DNA from: Nymphalis io
Lineage: Eukaryota; Arthropoda; Insecta; Lepidoptera; Nymphalidae
Direction of reading: 5' to 3'
NCBI RefSeq assembly: GCF_905147045.1
Contig: NC_065902.1
Coordinates: 8,191,377 to 8,255,376, forward strand
DNA: 64,000 bases
Under the pieces are notes generated by a model. That model searched no databases, was not told where the DNA came from, and worked only from the letters and a program-made list of their open reading frames with translations. Positions 33,656 through 43,869 of the stretch are shown here, in pieces. Every line of letters begins with the position of its first letter. Position 1 is the stretch's first letter. A program made the translations under genes and the position numbers.

Positions 33656-33852
33656 TAACCCATTTGTGTAGACATTTTCTTTTTAATGGCCTTGATATTA
33701 TCGTTAAAGATATCTATAGTATCTCTAAAACAGTTAGCAAAAGATATCATTCTATACAGCGGACTATGCTGACCAAGATTGCTTCTTGTATGAGGCAAAC
33801 AAAACGTCTTGCGATTCTGTAAGCGGCTACCGGTATTGTACCCTTTTAAGGA
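33655..33852 (-). pseudogene. LINE ORF2 C-terminal fragment (jockey/CR1-type)
   Basis: Reading the minus strand from about 33852 to the TAA at 33657-33655 gives about 65 residues with KTFCLPHTRSNLGQHSPLYR, then FRDTIDIF, KAIKKKMSTQ and a natural stop. The layout (Arg/Lys-rich segment, F..P.TR.N....SPL.RM....N) is the usual extreme C-terminus of jockey/CR1-group reverse transcriptase polyproteins. The second LINE at 46.7-48.6 kb shows the same pattern (FFLPTSKTNVLSYSPLYRM). Upstream on the minus strand the frame is lost within a few codons, so only the end of a 5'-truncated insertion remains. It cannot encode an active enzyme. Confidence 0.65.
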
Positions 33853-33859
33853 CTGATAT

Positions 33860-34180
33860 TATAATTATCGTAGCTGTTTCTGTTTTTAAAATAAATATTG
33901 ATATGATATTGTAGAATCAAAATGAATTACGTGAGAATTTCAAAGTATTATTGTTGTATATGGAGTCAAGAGTCACTCTGTCCACTTGCAAGTTATTGAG
34001 CATGACTGAGTTGGACGTTCGCCAACACACAAATATAACAATGACAATAGTAACATAATATACGAGTGTGAAATTTAATAAAGATGAGGTTGCATGTTTG
34101 TGATTAGGTCATTTTATGAGTGTTTTCGATGATGATATCTACCACATCCAATGAGTTTATAATGTGTAAGTGAAATGTGA
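33860..34180. other. AT-rich sequence, no gene seen
   Basis: No recognised repeat or open frame. Confidence 0.45.
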
Positions 34181-34184
34181 AATG

Positions 34185-34312
34185 GTCCAGTGGCTAAAAC
34201 GCATAAATTTTAATCAAATGTTGCAGGTTTCATGTTCTTAATTTGTATTTTTAGTTCATCTCGCGTTTGGTGGTAAAGAGAAACGTGCGAAAAACGCAAG
34301 GCGTCGGAAAAA
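34185..34312 (+). repeat. SINE-A 5' fragment
   Basis: GTCCAGTGGCTAAAACGCAT, AATTTTAATCAAATGTTGCA, GGTTTCATGTTCTTAATTTG, GTTCATCTCGCGTTTGGTGG and AAAGAGAAACGTGCGAAAAA correspond to the head and first half of SINE-A. The 3' half is absent. Confidence 0.5.
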
Positions 34313-34319
34313 AATCTGC

Positions 34320-34785
34320 TACATATATATAAAGTAGTTGGTTTTTTTTTTATAAAAAAAACATCTTAATAATCGTCGAAATAAATAACTTTTTAAATAA
34401 TAATAATATATTAGGAATATTAATAAGAAATATAAAAAATGAATATGAAATTATGTTATAGATAATAGTAATAAGGTTTTTTATATAGAATAAGAAAAAC
34501 TTTCCTTAGGGACTATAAACTATATAGGGTCATTATAAATTTCAATGTTTACTGAAGCAATTTTGATATTTGGTTATTTTGAGCATTGTATGAAATGCAA
34601 CGGTCTTTTACGCATATCAAGGGAAATTTACACTATTTCAATGATCAAGAATGCACAATCAACATCGACTATAGTCGTTAATTCACAATTGACTGCTATT
34701 ATGTTTGCAGATATTATTGAAATTGCATCATGTATATAATAAGTACATATATTTTAGATTATTCTAGATTACAAGTTTCACTATT
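34320..34785. other. AT-rich sequence, no gene seen
   Basis: A 64-codon plus-strand frame at 34545-34739 has no motif and is in ordinary AT-rich DNA. Confidence 0.45.
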
Positions 34786-34789
34786 TTTT

Positions 34790-34995
34790 TGTAAGGACAA
34801 GGTTTGAACCAAAGTTCACCACTTTGTTTTGTGTGTGGATTTGTGGATACACATAAGGTATTTTTTTTTATTAAATTCATGCTGGTTTTCCTTACAGTCT
34901 TCTTTCACCACTGACCACAATGAATTATAACGAAAGTGGTACTTTCCCGGATTTGAACACTCAAAGAACATTCAAAGCGGGCAGAGAATATTCAA
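34790..34995 (-). repeat. SINE-A copy, degenerate
   Basis: Plus-strand GGATACACATAAGGTA, ATGCTGGTTTTCCTTACAGT, CTTCTTTCACCACTGACCAC, AATGAATTATAACGAAAGTG and TTCCCGGATTTGAACACTCA are the reverse complement of the SINE-A middle and head. Confidence 0.5.
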
Positions 34996-35164
34996 ACAGT
35001 GCCGTGTTTTGTATACTAAAGTTGATATTAAAGTTGTTACCAGTCTTTAGAATTTTATTTTAGGAAAAGGTTTGAGTAATGTGTATGACATGTATAAATG
35101 AATTAATAAGTATCACCCACAGAGTGATTAGTGTGGCGGAATAATCTGCAAATCGTTCTACTAA

Positions 35165-35225
35165 ATATAAGAAAAGATCTTTATTGTTTCATTACTCATG
35201 TAAAAACAAAGATCTTTTATATATT
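35165..35225. repeat. Imperfect hairpin, about 22-bp arms
   Basis: ATATAAGAAAAGATCTTTAT with TGTTT is mirrored by AAAACAAAGATCTTTTATAT after about 13 bases. AGATCTT sits in both arms. A SINE-A scrap (GTGGCGGAATAATCTGCAAA) lies just before it. Confidence 0.75.
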
Positions 35226-35229
35226 ATAT

Positions 35230-35598
35230 CACTCTCAAAACTCAGAATAAGTCATAAGCCGAGCTAAATTTACAGTTGCAAAAACAAGTACAGCGAAGAG
35301 GCTTAGTAGAATAACTTCCATGAATACCTTAAATATGCATGGAGACCTGAGCACACCTAATGTTTGATAAAGCTATGACGCAATATGAAATTCATTATCA
35401 TATTTTAAATTATTTTATTCATAATGTTATTATAAATTGTAATTACCTTAATATTTATATAAATTGAGTTCTACCTACCGTTGCCCATATGATGTTACTT
35501 TATATCCAACACTTCGATTATTATTTGAATAATACGCCAAGCAACAAAAATAAATATTTGACAAATGTATTTAGTTTGCTGCTATATATTTGCCAACT
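35230..35598. other. AT-rich sequence, no gene seen
   Basis: No recognised repeat or open frame. Confidence 0.45.
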
Positions 35599-35604
35599 TT
35601 TTTT

Positions 35605-35902
35605 TTTTTTATAGAATGGGAAGGTGGACGAGCATATGGGCCACCTGATGGTAAGTGGTCGTAAAACGCCCTTAGACATTGGCATTGTTAGAAATGTCAA
35701 CCATCGCTTATAGCCAATGCGCCACCAACCTTGGGAACTAAGATGTTATGTCCCTTGTGCCTGTAATTACACTGGCTCGCTCACCCTTCAAACCGGAACA
35801 CAACAATATCAAGTATTGCTGTTTTGCGGTAGAATATCTGATGAGTGGGTGGTACCTACCCAGACGAGCTTGCAAAAAGCCCTACCACCAGTAAAGCAAT
35901 GT
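35605..35902 (-). mobile_element. SINE-M, full-length copy
   Basis: Plus-strand reading is (T)n, GGTGGACGAGCATATGGGCC, ACCTGATGGTAAGTGGTCGT, CCCTTAGACATTGGCATTGT, CCAATGCGCCACCAACCTTG, CTGGCTCGCTCACCCTTCAA, GTGGGTGGTACCTACCCAGA and GAGCTTGCAAAAAGCCCTAC. All SINE-M blocks are present with an A-rich 3' end on the minus strand. Confidence 0.85.
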
Positions 35903-35909
35903 TCCAGTT

Positions 35910-36595
35910 AAGCAATGTTTCATAACAGGAGAAATCGGCAGTTTACCAATACGTACTTACTAATAGACTATATAGGCTATCAAATAATGAGGGATCGATC
36001 TTCGCTCGAAATTAATGTCGGCTAGGGCAATTAATTACATTTACCATTTTGTGTCTCCAGAACCTCAGATATAATGAGTACGACAATAAAATATTTTTTA
36101 TTATTAAATTATCTTAACTAAATCAATGTTATAATAACTTTAAAACTACTACTAAAATATTGTTTATAAACAAAACCAGCGTCATTAGCCGACATCACAG
36201 TATAGTTGTTTTGTGAATAGATCCAGATCTGGAACACGCAACGTTTGTATAGCGCTGCGTGGAGAGCCCTCACCTTCTTACCTGCCAGTAACGATCCTCT
36301 ATTAAAATGGAGGACTTCTAGTGTCTCTTAAGAACAGAATGTTTTGCGTTTTGAGGCCAAAATGGTGTACCAACAATGCTTTGTTAGTATCTCCATATTT
36401 TTATTACATCCTAAAGTACTCCATTTCATTATTGTATAAGTTGAATATGGTACAATAATTTTTGGCCTTATTAAAATATTGTCTTCTAAGGAATTATCGT
36501 TAGAGAAATAACGTTATATAAGTTAAAATATATGTTTTAATAATTAATCTCATACTTAGTTAAATATACATGTTTTTTAAAACTAAAACAAAAGT
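35910..36595. other. AT-rich sequence with one GC-richer patch
   Basis: A patch at about 36190-36320 (CCAGATCTGGAACACGCAAC, GTATAGCGCTGCGTGGAGAG, CTTACCTGCCAGTAACGATC) is not recognised and might be a decayed mobile element. Confidence 0.35.
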
Positions 36596-36599
36596 ACTC

Positions 36600-36745
36600 A
36601 CATTTAACGAAATCCCTAGAATCCCAACGCAATGCGACCCATAACACTGGCCGCGTTCCCACGCTGTATAGCAATGGATAACCTTTGCGTCAAATAAGAC
36701 CCGGAGCGACTGTCAAATCCCCCAAATGTCAAATCTAGAGCGAAT
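36600..36745. other. GC-richer patch, unknown repeat
   Basis: Holds ATAACACTGGCCGCGTTCCC, ACGCTGTATAGCAATGGATA and AGACCCGGAGCGACTGTCAA with three nearby AATGTCAAAT-type words. It may be a repeat edge, but I cannot name it. Confidence 0.25.
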
Positions 36746-36879
36746 GTCAAATGTTTTAATATAAAAAGTTTATATTAATAAAACTATACTGACATTGGTT
36801 AAATAATATTAGGTGCCCCTATAACTTTTAAAAATATATATATTATGGATATTAAATATCCTTACAAAATCGTATGTCG

Positions 36880-37205
36880 TTGACATCCAAGTAACGGGAC
36901 CTCCGTTATAAAATATATTATTGATAATACTGTTCTTGGGTTTTGACAATTTTAGCCACGATTTTAAACACAAATTTAAAATATATTCTCTTACTCCCAT
37001 AATCCGATAGGACAACAAATCAGCCACCACTAAAAAGAGTTCAGCCACAGGACTAAGGGTCTTATATGCGTTCAAAGCGTAAACACTTCCAACTTCCAAA
37101 CTCCGGACTGTTACTGAGTATTTCTTAACATTAAAACACAATAGCTTTTTATTGCCCCGACTCAGGGTTCGAACAAAGGACATCGGGCTCTCCTCTCTTA
37201 TAAGC
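36880..37205 (-). mobile_element. SINE-B, near full length
   Basis: On the minus strand the head contains TCTTATCGCTAGCTTATAAG and TTTGTTCGAACCCTGAGTCG (B box GTTCGAACC), followed by GGGGCAATAAAAAGCTATTG. The body is AATACTCAGTAACAGTCCGG, AGTTTGGAAGTTGGAAGTGT, GTGGCTGAACTCTTTTTAGT and GTCCTATCGGATTATGGGAG. The order equals SINE-B at 51770. The 124-codon minus-strand frame across this copy is therefore a repeat artefact. Confidence 0.7.
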
Positions 37206-37209
37206 TAGC

Positions 37210-38305
37210 GATAAGACGATTGAAGAAGTTAGGAAGTATTCTATGAGTGACATAACATTGATAAGATCTTAAAGCAAAAGCCATATAAAAATTCTCTTAA
37301 AACTTTCACAAATAAGAAATTTAACTTTAAAATTGTTACAACCATTCTATCTAAAATCACCAATCATCACAAAAAGATTGTGATAAACTATGTACTAATG
37401 TAGTACAAATGCAAAAACATACAGTTAATCTATAAAAGAAAGTTTCCTGAGATTGGAAGACTATTAAACTCCTAAAATGTGTGAAAATCATTTTTATTTA
37501 AGCAAGTATAGCCGTTGGCCTGCACGTGTTCTTTCTGCGAACGTATTGGATTACCGTCCTATCAGTAATATTAATTGTAGAATTGGCTATGACGTCATAA
37601 ATTTTTCTATTAAAATAATAACTTTTTAAAAATAATATTTCAAATACTTCAAAAGGCCAAGGCCAATGACTTGAAAGTTATTATATTATATTTAAAATAA
37701 AAGAAAAACGTAATTTTCTTGGTTTTCGACACAATTTGAAGTTTCAATATACAATAAATACGAAACTTAAGACTTTTTTGTGTTTGTAACTATTTATTAT
37801 ATTTATTTGTAACTGTTGTACTATTTCACGTATGATAACAACACAAAATAAAACATAAAACACAGTCTAATCCACAAGTATATAAAGTGATCTCTGTCAC
37901 AACACGTTGACATCAATAAACTTTATATTTATCGTTATTTTACGATAAAACGCCTGAAACGAAAGATAGCGGAAAACACAAGGCCCTCGTCATGTACGCG
38001 TTGGGCGTACAAATTTGACAGCGGTGCCAAAATGTTTGTGTTTTGTATTACCTATGAAAAAACTGTTATATAATAATGTTATATGTTATAGAAAGAAACT
38101 TTTATATAAGTTATACATACCTTATTTCACCTTATCGGAAATTAAAATCAAATTAAGGTAAAAGGGTGCTTTTCGGTTGTGCTACTTTTTTGAAAGTACA
38201 ATCGGTTGGGAATTAAAATGTACATGCATCCTAATGTTCGATTGGTCTTAATCTCCTATTCAGATAAAGAAGAAAGATTTCTTGGTCGTTGACTTTATAT
38301 AAGTC
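37210..38305. other. AT-rich sequence, no gene seen
   Basis: No recognised repeat or open frame of note. Confidence 0.5.
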
Positions 38306-38309
38306 CCTC

Positions 38310-38500
38310 TTCGTAGGTACTACCCACTCATCAGATATTCTATCGCCAAACAGCAATACTTAGTATTGTTGCGCTCCGGTTTAAAGGGTGAGTGAGCCAA
38401 TGACACTACACTTAGGTGACGAAAGCGATGATTAATATTTCTTACAGTGCCAATGTCTATGAGCGATAGTGATCACTTACCATGAGGTGAACTATTTTAG
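38310..38500 (+). repeat. SINE-M copy, internally shortened
   Basis: TAGGTACTACCCACTCATCA, GATATTCTATCGCCAAACAG, CAATACTTAGTATTGTTGCG, GGTGAGTGAGCCAATGACAC and GATCACTTACCATGAGGTGA are present. The AAGGTTGGTGGCGCATTGG block is lost. Confidence 0.7.
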
Positions 38501-38504
38501 GAAA

Positions 38505-39110
38505 ACATAAGATAAAAGAAGAATGATGATTTATAAAGACAGCGTGAACAATAGCGCAATCACAATATTATATATCAATAAAAAAATATATAAACTATTC
38601 ATTTTAAATTTATTCTTATTTTTTCTTCAATATTTTAAAATACCGGTGCCATTTTTATCCAATACAACAGGGAAATGAAAAAGGACAAAAATAAAGTTGG
38701 AAATAAACATTTCAACAACAAACCTTTTTAAGGATTTCATTCAGTGAAAGTACTTCACGTCCTACAAGGGGTTCTTACAATGTAAAGATGTCTCCTGGCG
38801 AATTTACTTGAGCATTTCGCTGTAATTAATTTCTCTATCCGAGTATTTCGATGTTGTTAAAAAAACTTTATTAAAGGAGTTTAATTAAAAATAAAAACCG
38901 ACTACAAGACATTGTCTGAATGTACTCTTCAAATAAAAAACTTAACATTGTTCATTTCGAATGAAATTAAAACTGAATTACTTTGGATATGTACTAAATT
39001 CAATTCAAAAAGCATTGTGCAAATCATCAATAAACAAAAAAATATCATTAATAAACAAAAAAGTTATAACCATTATATATTATATGTATGCTAAGGAAAA
39101 GAGTTAAAAA
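38505..39110. other. AT-rich sequence, no gene seen
   Basis: The 60-codon frame at 38912-39094 is Lys/Ile/Asn-rich and contains a tandem AATAAACAAAAAA(A/G)T repeat near 39025-39062. It is not supported as a gene. Confidence 0.5.
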
Positions 39111-39114
39111 CTGC

Positions 39115-39312
39115 ACGACAATGTTGTTGATCATGGTTCTCTCGAGAAGAAATTGGAGCATAACCAACTACACTTCTCCACTACGCATTAATGGATCGTG
39201 TTCTGGAAATTCATTAAAACCATAAATAATTCCTTGCGATGTTACCCGTCACCGTATAGCACTAGATGAATTTAAAACTGCCGTGCGAAAATTGTTTTAA
39301 AATCCGAGCTAT
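39115..39312 (-). repeat. SINE-A copy, degenerate
   Basis: Plus-strand CTCTCGAGAAGAAATTGGAG, CCTTGCGATGTTACCCGTCA, CCGTATAGCACTAGATGAAT and AATTGTTTTAAAATCCGAGC are the reverse complement of the SINE-A body and part of the head. Confidence 0.45.
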
Positions 39313-39319
39313 GAATTCG

Positions 39320-39940
39320 TTCTATTTTAATAATATTTTAAAAGAATTTTTAATCAAAATATCTTATGAAATATTTGGATTTTTATAGCGTTGCTAGAAC
39401 TTGGATGATGTTATATAAATTCACAATATCCATTATAAAGCTTTAAGTTAAGTAAGTCCATAATTATGTGGTGGTATTATAACAGCCATCACACACGTCA
39501 ATTAATACACCGAACATTAACGCAACAAGAAATTTTAAGATATTCTTACACACTTTTAATTTTTTTTAACTTAATAACAGTTGTATCGAAAACTATAACT
39601 ATTTATATAAAACTAATTTAAGTGTTCTTAACATTTTAATAATTTACATAATTTAATAATTTAGACTATATGCAATTAAATATATATGTATATGTATGTC
39701 ACAGTAACATTGTGAAGAGTTTATAATAAATCTAATATAAGCGGATTGTAATCTGATCAAAAAATTGTGAATGAAGCATTTAATTTACAAAAAAATGCAT
39801 CCAAATTCTATAGTTTAAAATTTAACTCGAATTGAATTGTTATATTAAAACAATATGCGCTGTTCATAATTATTTGACAATACAAAATGAGTAGATTTAT
39901 TAAGAACATTACTTACAAATATCCAATAACATCTTCTATA
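39320..39940. other. AT-rich sequence, no gene seen
   Basis: No recognised repeat or open frame. Confidence 0.5.
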
Positions 39941-39944
39941 TATT

Positions 39945-40250
39945 ATAAACGCGAAAGTCTGTATGGATGTTTGTTACTCTTTCACGCAAAAACCACAGAA
40001 TGGATTTTAATAAAACTTTACAATGATATAGCTCATACATCAAAATAACATAAAGGCTATAATTTATACAGCTTTAGCTTTAGTCAATCTAAATTGGCCA
40101 AAATATAACAATAAGTGTCACGTAAGTTGGAAAAAAATCTCCTATCTGCGAGCCATTCTGGCGTGGGCTGCAAAAACCGTAAGAGTTATACGAATATAAT
40201 GTATGGTGGAAATGTATCTCTTAAATAGTTCGACAAAAAAGTCCGTGACA
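39945..40250 (+). repeat. Dispersed lepidopteran-type repeat (TATATTATAAACGCGAAAG)
   Basis: Begins TATATTATAAACGCGAAAGT, then TGGATGTTTGTTACTCTTTC, ACGCAAAAACCACAGAATGG and TTTTAATAAAACTTTACAAT. This start recurs in shorter form at 11765 and 56835. It is familiar as a high-copy repeat in moths and butterflies, possibly Helitron-derived. The class is not proven. Confidence 0.5.
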
Positions 40251-40377
40251 GCATATAACTATCTTTTATGTGTAAGCCATTATCGCTAAAATAGTGAATC
40301 GAAAATAAAACTGCGAAACCGTTACTTAGTAAGTTTACTTAAAATATTAAATTGTTAAAACTTAAATTAAATTATTA

Positions 40378-40618
40378 CTGTCTATACATATAATAAATCT
40401 GTAGCTGATCGCCGTCTGAACATTGAAAATATATCAGTAAAACGATTACCGGGGGCCGTTATCAACGCAACAGAACCCAAAACTCTGATTGTTACAATTT
40501 TTGTCTGTTTATCTGTTTGTGCGTTTGTGCAAGCTAATTTTAGAAACGGTTTAATGGATTTGAGTGTGATTTTCACCAATGTATTATGGCTAACTTCACT
40601 TAAAATTTAGTGTTAGTT
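40378..40618 (+). repeat. Dispersed repeat (TCTATACATATAATAAATCTG)
   Basis: Reads TCTATACATATAATAAATCT, GTAGCTGATCGCCGTCTGAA, ACGATTACCGGGGGCCGTTA, ACAATTTTTGTCTGTTTATC, TTTGTGCAAGCTAATTTTAG and GATTTGAGTGTGATTTTCAC. The wording is that of a known high-copy lepidopteran repeat type as I remember it. The 65-codon minus-strand frame inside is not a gene. Confidence 0.45.
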
Positions 40619-40624
40619 TTATTT

Positions 40625-41205
40625 ATTTATTTATTTTATTTTTACTTGTAATCAACAGCGTTACAGAAATGGTTGTACAGTTATTACTCATAACTAAAGT
40701 AAGTTTATTTCAATCGGTTCATAAAAAATAAAGTTATGTCAATTTAAAGAATCACGTTGAACATTTATTCGATAAAATTGCTATAAAATAACTGTTCAGT
40801 TGAATTGACTGAAACTTTATCTACCTATAAATGATAGTCTGTAAAATGATAATGATTAAAAGTTTATAGGAACAAAACAAAGTTAAAAAATTGGACAGTT
40901 TCAGAGATTTAGTACTTCCAATGTAAGTTGAACTCAGATCTATACAATCAATCATATTAAACAGGGTTCAGCTTATACTGTTGTTCGTCAGTAAACTCGC
41001 CCATGCGTATATATATGTCTATCTTTTAAGGTTGACTATAACTTTTTGTATGGTAATCAACTTTGTTCTAAGATAATGCATTATTTGCAAATTCGTTTTT
41101 ATAAAATTATAATTCTTATGAAAGATATCGAGATAAGTCTGAAAATAGACATAGACAGTTTTTATTACTTTTTATACTTTTGACATATTATAACAACGGG
41201 TAGTT
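40625..41205. other. AT-rich sequence, no gene seen
   Basis: Starts with a TTTATTTATTTA tract that might be the A-rich end of a minus-strand retroelement. Nothing else is recognised. Confidence 0.45.
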
Positions 41206-41209
41206 GAGT

Positions 41210-41406
41210 AGGTTGTTTGAAAGTAACGGTAGCATGCGAAAGCGATCCCGTAAAAGGTACCGCTGGTTTATTAGTGGGTATTTCGATGTTCGGGGCGCCC
41301 TCGGCGCCTTGGGCACCGGGGAGCCCCACATAACCCCCCACTGTTCCCGTGGGGGAAACACATAACGCGTTTTTCCAGCGTTAAATTAAAAGGTTGTTTG
41401 AAAGTA
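41210..41406 (+). mobile_element. Short retroelement insertion with 16-bp target duplication
   Basis: AGGTTGTTTGAAAGTA occurs at 41210-41225 and again, identically, at 41391-41406. The 165 bp between begin ACGGTAGCATGCGAAAGCGA, contain the GC-rich GATGTTCGGGGCGCCCTCGG and end AGCGTTAAATTAAA. A-rich 3' end plus a perfect 16-bp direct duplication is the signature of target-primed insertion of a 5'-truncated LINE or its SINE. The parent LINE is unknown. Confidence 0.6.
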
Positions 41407-41788
41407 CTCATACCATATTCTTTATCCGTGCAGTGACGGAGAAAGAATACATTTCACTGCCCCTCTCTTTCCCATGGGTGTCGTAAGAGGCGACTAAGGG
41501 ATATCTGAGCGACCATCTGCTCATCTGGTGGTAGGATGCTAACATCCGCCTGGCTTGTTATCACCGTACGCATGGTGAAAAACTCGTGAAGTGGCTTGCA
41601 GCCGCGTTTCGAGGTCAGCCAGCGTACAGCTAGTGCCCGAGCGAGTATTGCCGCGATGGGTGTTGGTCCAGTGGAGACGGCTGTTGAACCAATGCCGGGG
41701 GAAACTGTATTGACCTGCCGGTCAGGGAGACCTGAAGAAACGGCTGTTCCGCTGGCCGCCCGTGGCATAGTACAGGGGTCGTTCAGCG
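41407..41788 (+). mobile_element. 5' region of jockey/CR1-like LINE (5' UTR and possible ORF1 end)
   Basis: Compositionally like the ORF2 that follows and unlike the AT-rich flank. Contains TATCCGTGCAGTGACGGAGA, CTTTCCCATGGGTGTCGTAA and GAGGCGACTAAGGGATA, then a 75-codon open frame (41596-41820) with Ala/Arg-rich residues such as SQRTASARASIAAMGVGPVE. That frame overlaps the ORF2 start in another phase. I see no CCHC knuckle or coiled coil, so it is either an ORF1 remnant or leader sequence. Confidence 0.5.
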
Positions 41789-42702
41789 GTGCACACCCCC
41801 ACCATACCCACGCTGTTTGAGGTCGAGTTCTCTAACATCCGAGGACTCCACGCTAACCTCTACGCTGTCCACCACCATCTCGAGACAGCACGGCCAGCAA
41901 TGCTGTTTCTCACGGAGACGCAAATACTCCGCCCTGCCGACACCAGCTACCTTAACTATCCCGGCTACATGCTAGAACAATCTTTTAAAGCGAAAGCCGG
42001 AGTATGCTTGTTCGTCAGGGCGGATGTTTGTTGTCACCGATTGCGCTGCTTGGAGGACCCCTCCTTCTCCATGTTGGTGGTACGTGTGGACCTGGTTCAT
42101 CAGAGTCGAGTCTACGTGTGCCTCTACAGATCCCACAATGGTGACTTGGAGACAAGCCGATTATTTGACCATCTTAGTCGGGTGGCAGATGCTGCGCAAG
42201 AACAGTTTCCTAACGCGGAATTGGTGTTTTTGGGGGATTTTAATGCTCACCATGAATCATGGTTGAAATCCCTCAAAACTGACCATGCTGGAAGAATTGC
42301 TCATGCTTTTGCTCTCACACACGACTTGACCCAACTGGTTGATCAGCCCACCAGGATCCCAGACATTGATGGGTAAGCGCCTTCTCTACTGGATCTTCTG
42401 CTGACTTCTCACCCGGTGGAATATCAGGTTGTGGTTCAAGCTCCACTTGGTTCTTCGGATCACGGCCTTATATCTACCAAAGTGCCACAGGCCAAGCTGC
42501 CGCCATCAGCGGTATGCAAACGTCGCGTTTGGCACTATAAGTCGCCAGATTGGGACGGTATGCGCGATTACTATGCGTCAGTCCCTTGGAAGGAACGTTG
42601 CTTCAGATGGAATACTACATTCCTAGCTCAGATCTCATCCATAGGGGTACGCGTAACCGTTGGTTCACTCGTGAATGTGCCGACGCTGTATCATCTAAGT
42701 AG
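41789..42702 (+). pseudogene. LINE ORF2, endonuclease part (jockey/CR1-like), broken
   Basis: An apurinic-like (EEP) endonuclease domain, which in such elements nicks the genomic target before reverse transcription. Visible motifs: SNIRGLHAN near residue 15, the catalytic glutamate in FLTETQ near 50, LGDFNAHHESW near 150 with its Asp and Asn, and SSDHGLIS (about 42456) with the catalytic Asp-His. Breaks: an in-frame TAA at 42374-42376 splits the domain; a frameshift between about 42610 and 42640 moves the reading frame just before LIHRGTRNRWF; and a TAG at 42700-42702 interrupts the new frame. The start at 41789 is the first ATG of the open frame, but upstream residues may belong. It is followed without a gap by the reverse transcriptase part. 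In its present form it is not expected to make a working enzyme. Confidence 0.88.
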
Positions 42703-43764
42703 GCGGCATATCGCGCGTGGATCAACGGCTGCATTAGCGGGGCATCTAACATTGACTCACTGAAAGCAAACTACAATAAAAATTCCAAGTCCTGTAGGAA
42801 GGCATACACGAGAGCGGATGCACAGCGCATTGTACAGATTGGTCATGACCTTATTTCGCATCATTGGGGCTCCCGTAGCTTCTGGCGTCTGACCAAGTCT
42901 GTGCAAAACAATTTCTGCCAACCTTCGCTGCCACCGCTCAAAAATCCGGACGGATCGCTAGCTCACAGTCCGCAGGAGAAAGCCGACCTCCTGGCTAAAC
43001 TCTTTGCCGACAACTCTGTGATCGATGATTGTAGCGCGCAGCCACCAACAATACCTTCATGTGGCCACACGATGCCTGACATCAAAATCAGGCAACGTGA
43101 TGTGCGTGCGGAGCTGCAATCACTTGATATACGGAAAGCTAGTGGTCCTGATGGAATACCAGCCATTGTGCTAAAGAAGTGCGCGGCGGAGCTGTCTCCT
43201 GTGTTAACGCGCCTGTTCCAACTTTCTCTATCTTCGGGATGTGTGCCGGAGGCTTGGAGAAGAGCTAATGTGCAAGCGGTTCCCAAAAAAGGGGATCGGT
43301 CTGACCCGGCAAATTATCGACCAATAGCTATCACCTCAGTACTTTGTAAGGTGATGGAACGGATTCTAAACAACCAACTGATCCATTACCTAGAAGATCA
43401 CTGTCTAATTAATGACCGTCAGTACGGGTTTCGACCAAACCGGTCCACAGGTGATCTTCTAGCGTACGTAACACACTTCTGGGGTGAAGCTATCGACAAG
43501 CATGGAGAATCGTTGGCCGTCAGCCTCGATATCTCCAAGGCTTTCGACAGGGTCTGGCACAGAAGTCTTCTCTCCAAGCTACCGGCATATGGTCTGCCTG
43601 CTCAGCTATGCACCTGGATTGCCAGCTTCCTACACAAGCGTAGTCTTCGTGTTTTAGTAGATGGTTGCGCTTCACAATTCTATGTAGTGAATGCTAGGGT
43701 CCCCCAGGGATCAGGTGATCAGGGATCAGGTGGAGTAGAGTCATTTGCCATCCCGGACATATAA
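42703..43764 (+). pseudogene. LINE ORF2, reverse transcriptase part, lacking the YADD half
   Basis: Continuous open frame from the codon after the TAG at 42700 to a stop at 43762. Order: linker (SFWRLTKSVQNNF), RKASGPDGIPAIVLKKC, VPEAWRRANVQAVPKKGDRS then NYRPIAITSVLCKVMERI, QYGFRPNRSTGDLL, the motif A segment AVSLDISKAFDRVW with its catalytic Asp, and motif B start NARVPQGS near 43690-43710. There the family sequence stops. Instead of the motif C (FADD) segment, thumb and C-terminus come a short direct repeat (GGGATCAGGTGATCAGGGAT, then CAGGTGG) and unrelated residues. Without motif C no polymerisation is possible. The family is jockey/CR1 superfamily by motif wording; the exact clade is unresolved. 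Confidence 0.88.
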
Positions 43765-43772
43765 AAAAAAAA
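43715..43772 (+). mobile_element. LINE 3' end after internal deletion, with A tail
   Basis: The sequence following the deletion point, GGTGGAGTAGAGTCATTTGC then CATCCCGGACATAT, leads into an 11-base A run at about 43762-43772. This looks like the genuine 3' end of the element joined directly to the middle of its reverse transcriptase. Confidence 0.6.
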
Positions 43773-43779
43773 ATTACCG

Positions 43780-43860
43780 TAACAGCCTGTGAATGTCCAC
43801 TGCTGGGCTAAGGCCTCCTCTCTCTTTTTTGAGAAGGTTTTTGGAGCTTATTCCATTCCA
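43780..43860 (-). repeat. SINE-A 3' fragment next to the LINE tail
   Basis: Plus-strand CGTAACAGCCTGTGAATGTC, CACTGCTGGGCTAAGGCCTC, TTTTGAGAAGGTTTTTGGAG and CTTATTCCATTCC are the reverse complement of the SINE-A 3' quarter. It starts within ten bases of the LINE A tail. Confidence 0.75.
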
Positions 43861-43869
43861 AAAATGTTG

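Noticed and set aside
36809..37183. 124-codon minus-strand open frame as a host gene
   Set aside because: It overlaps a SINE-B copy whose B box and body blocks explain the composition; the reading frame is incidental.
41454..41768. 104-codon minus-strand frame opposite the LINE leader
   Set aside because: It is antisense to the LINE 5' region, GC-rich and stop-poor, with no motif.
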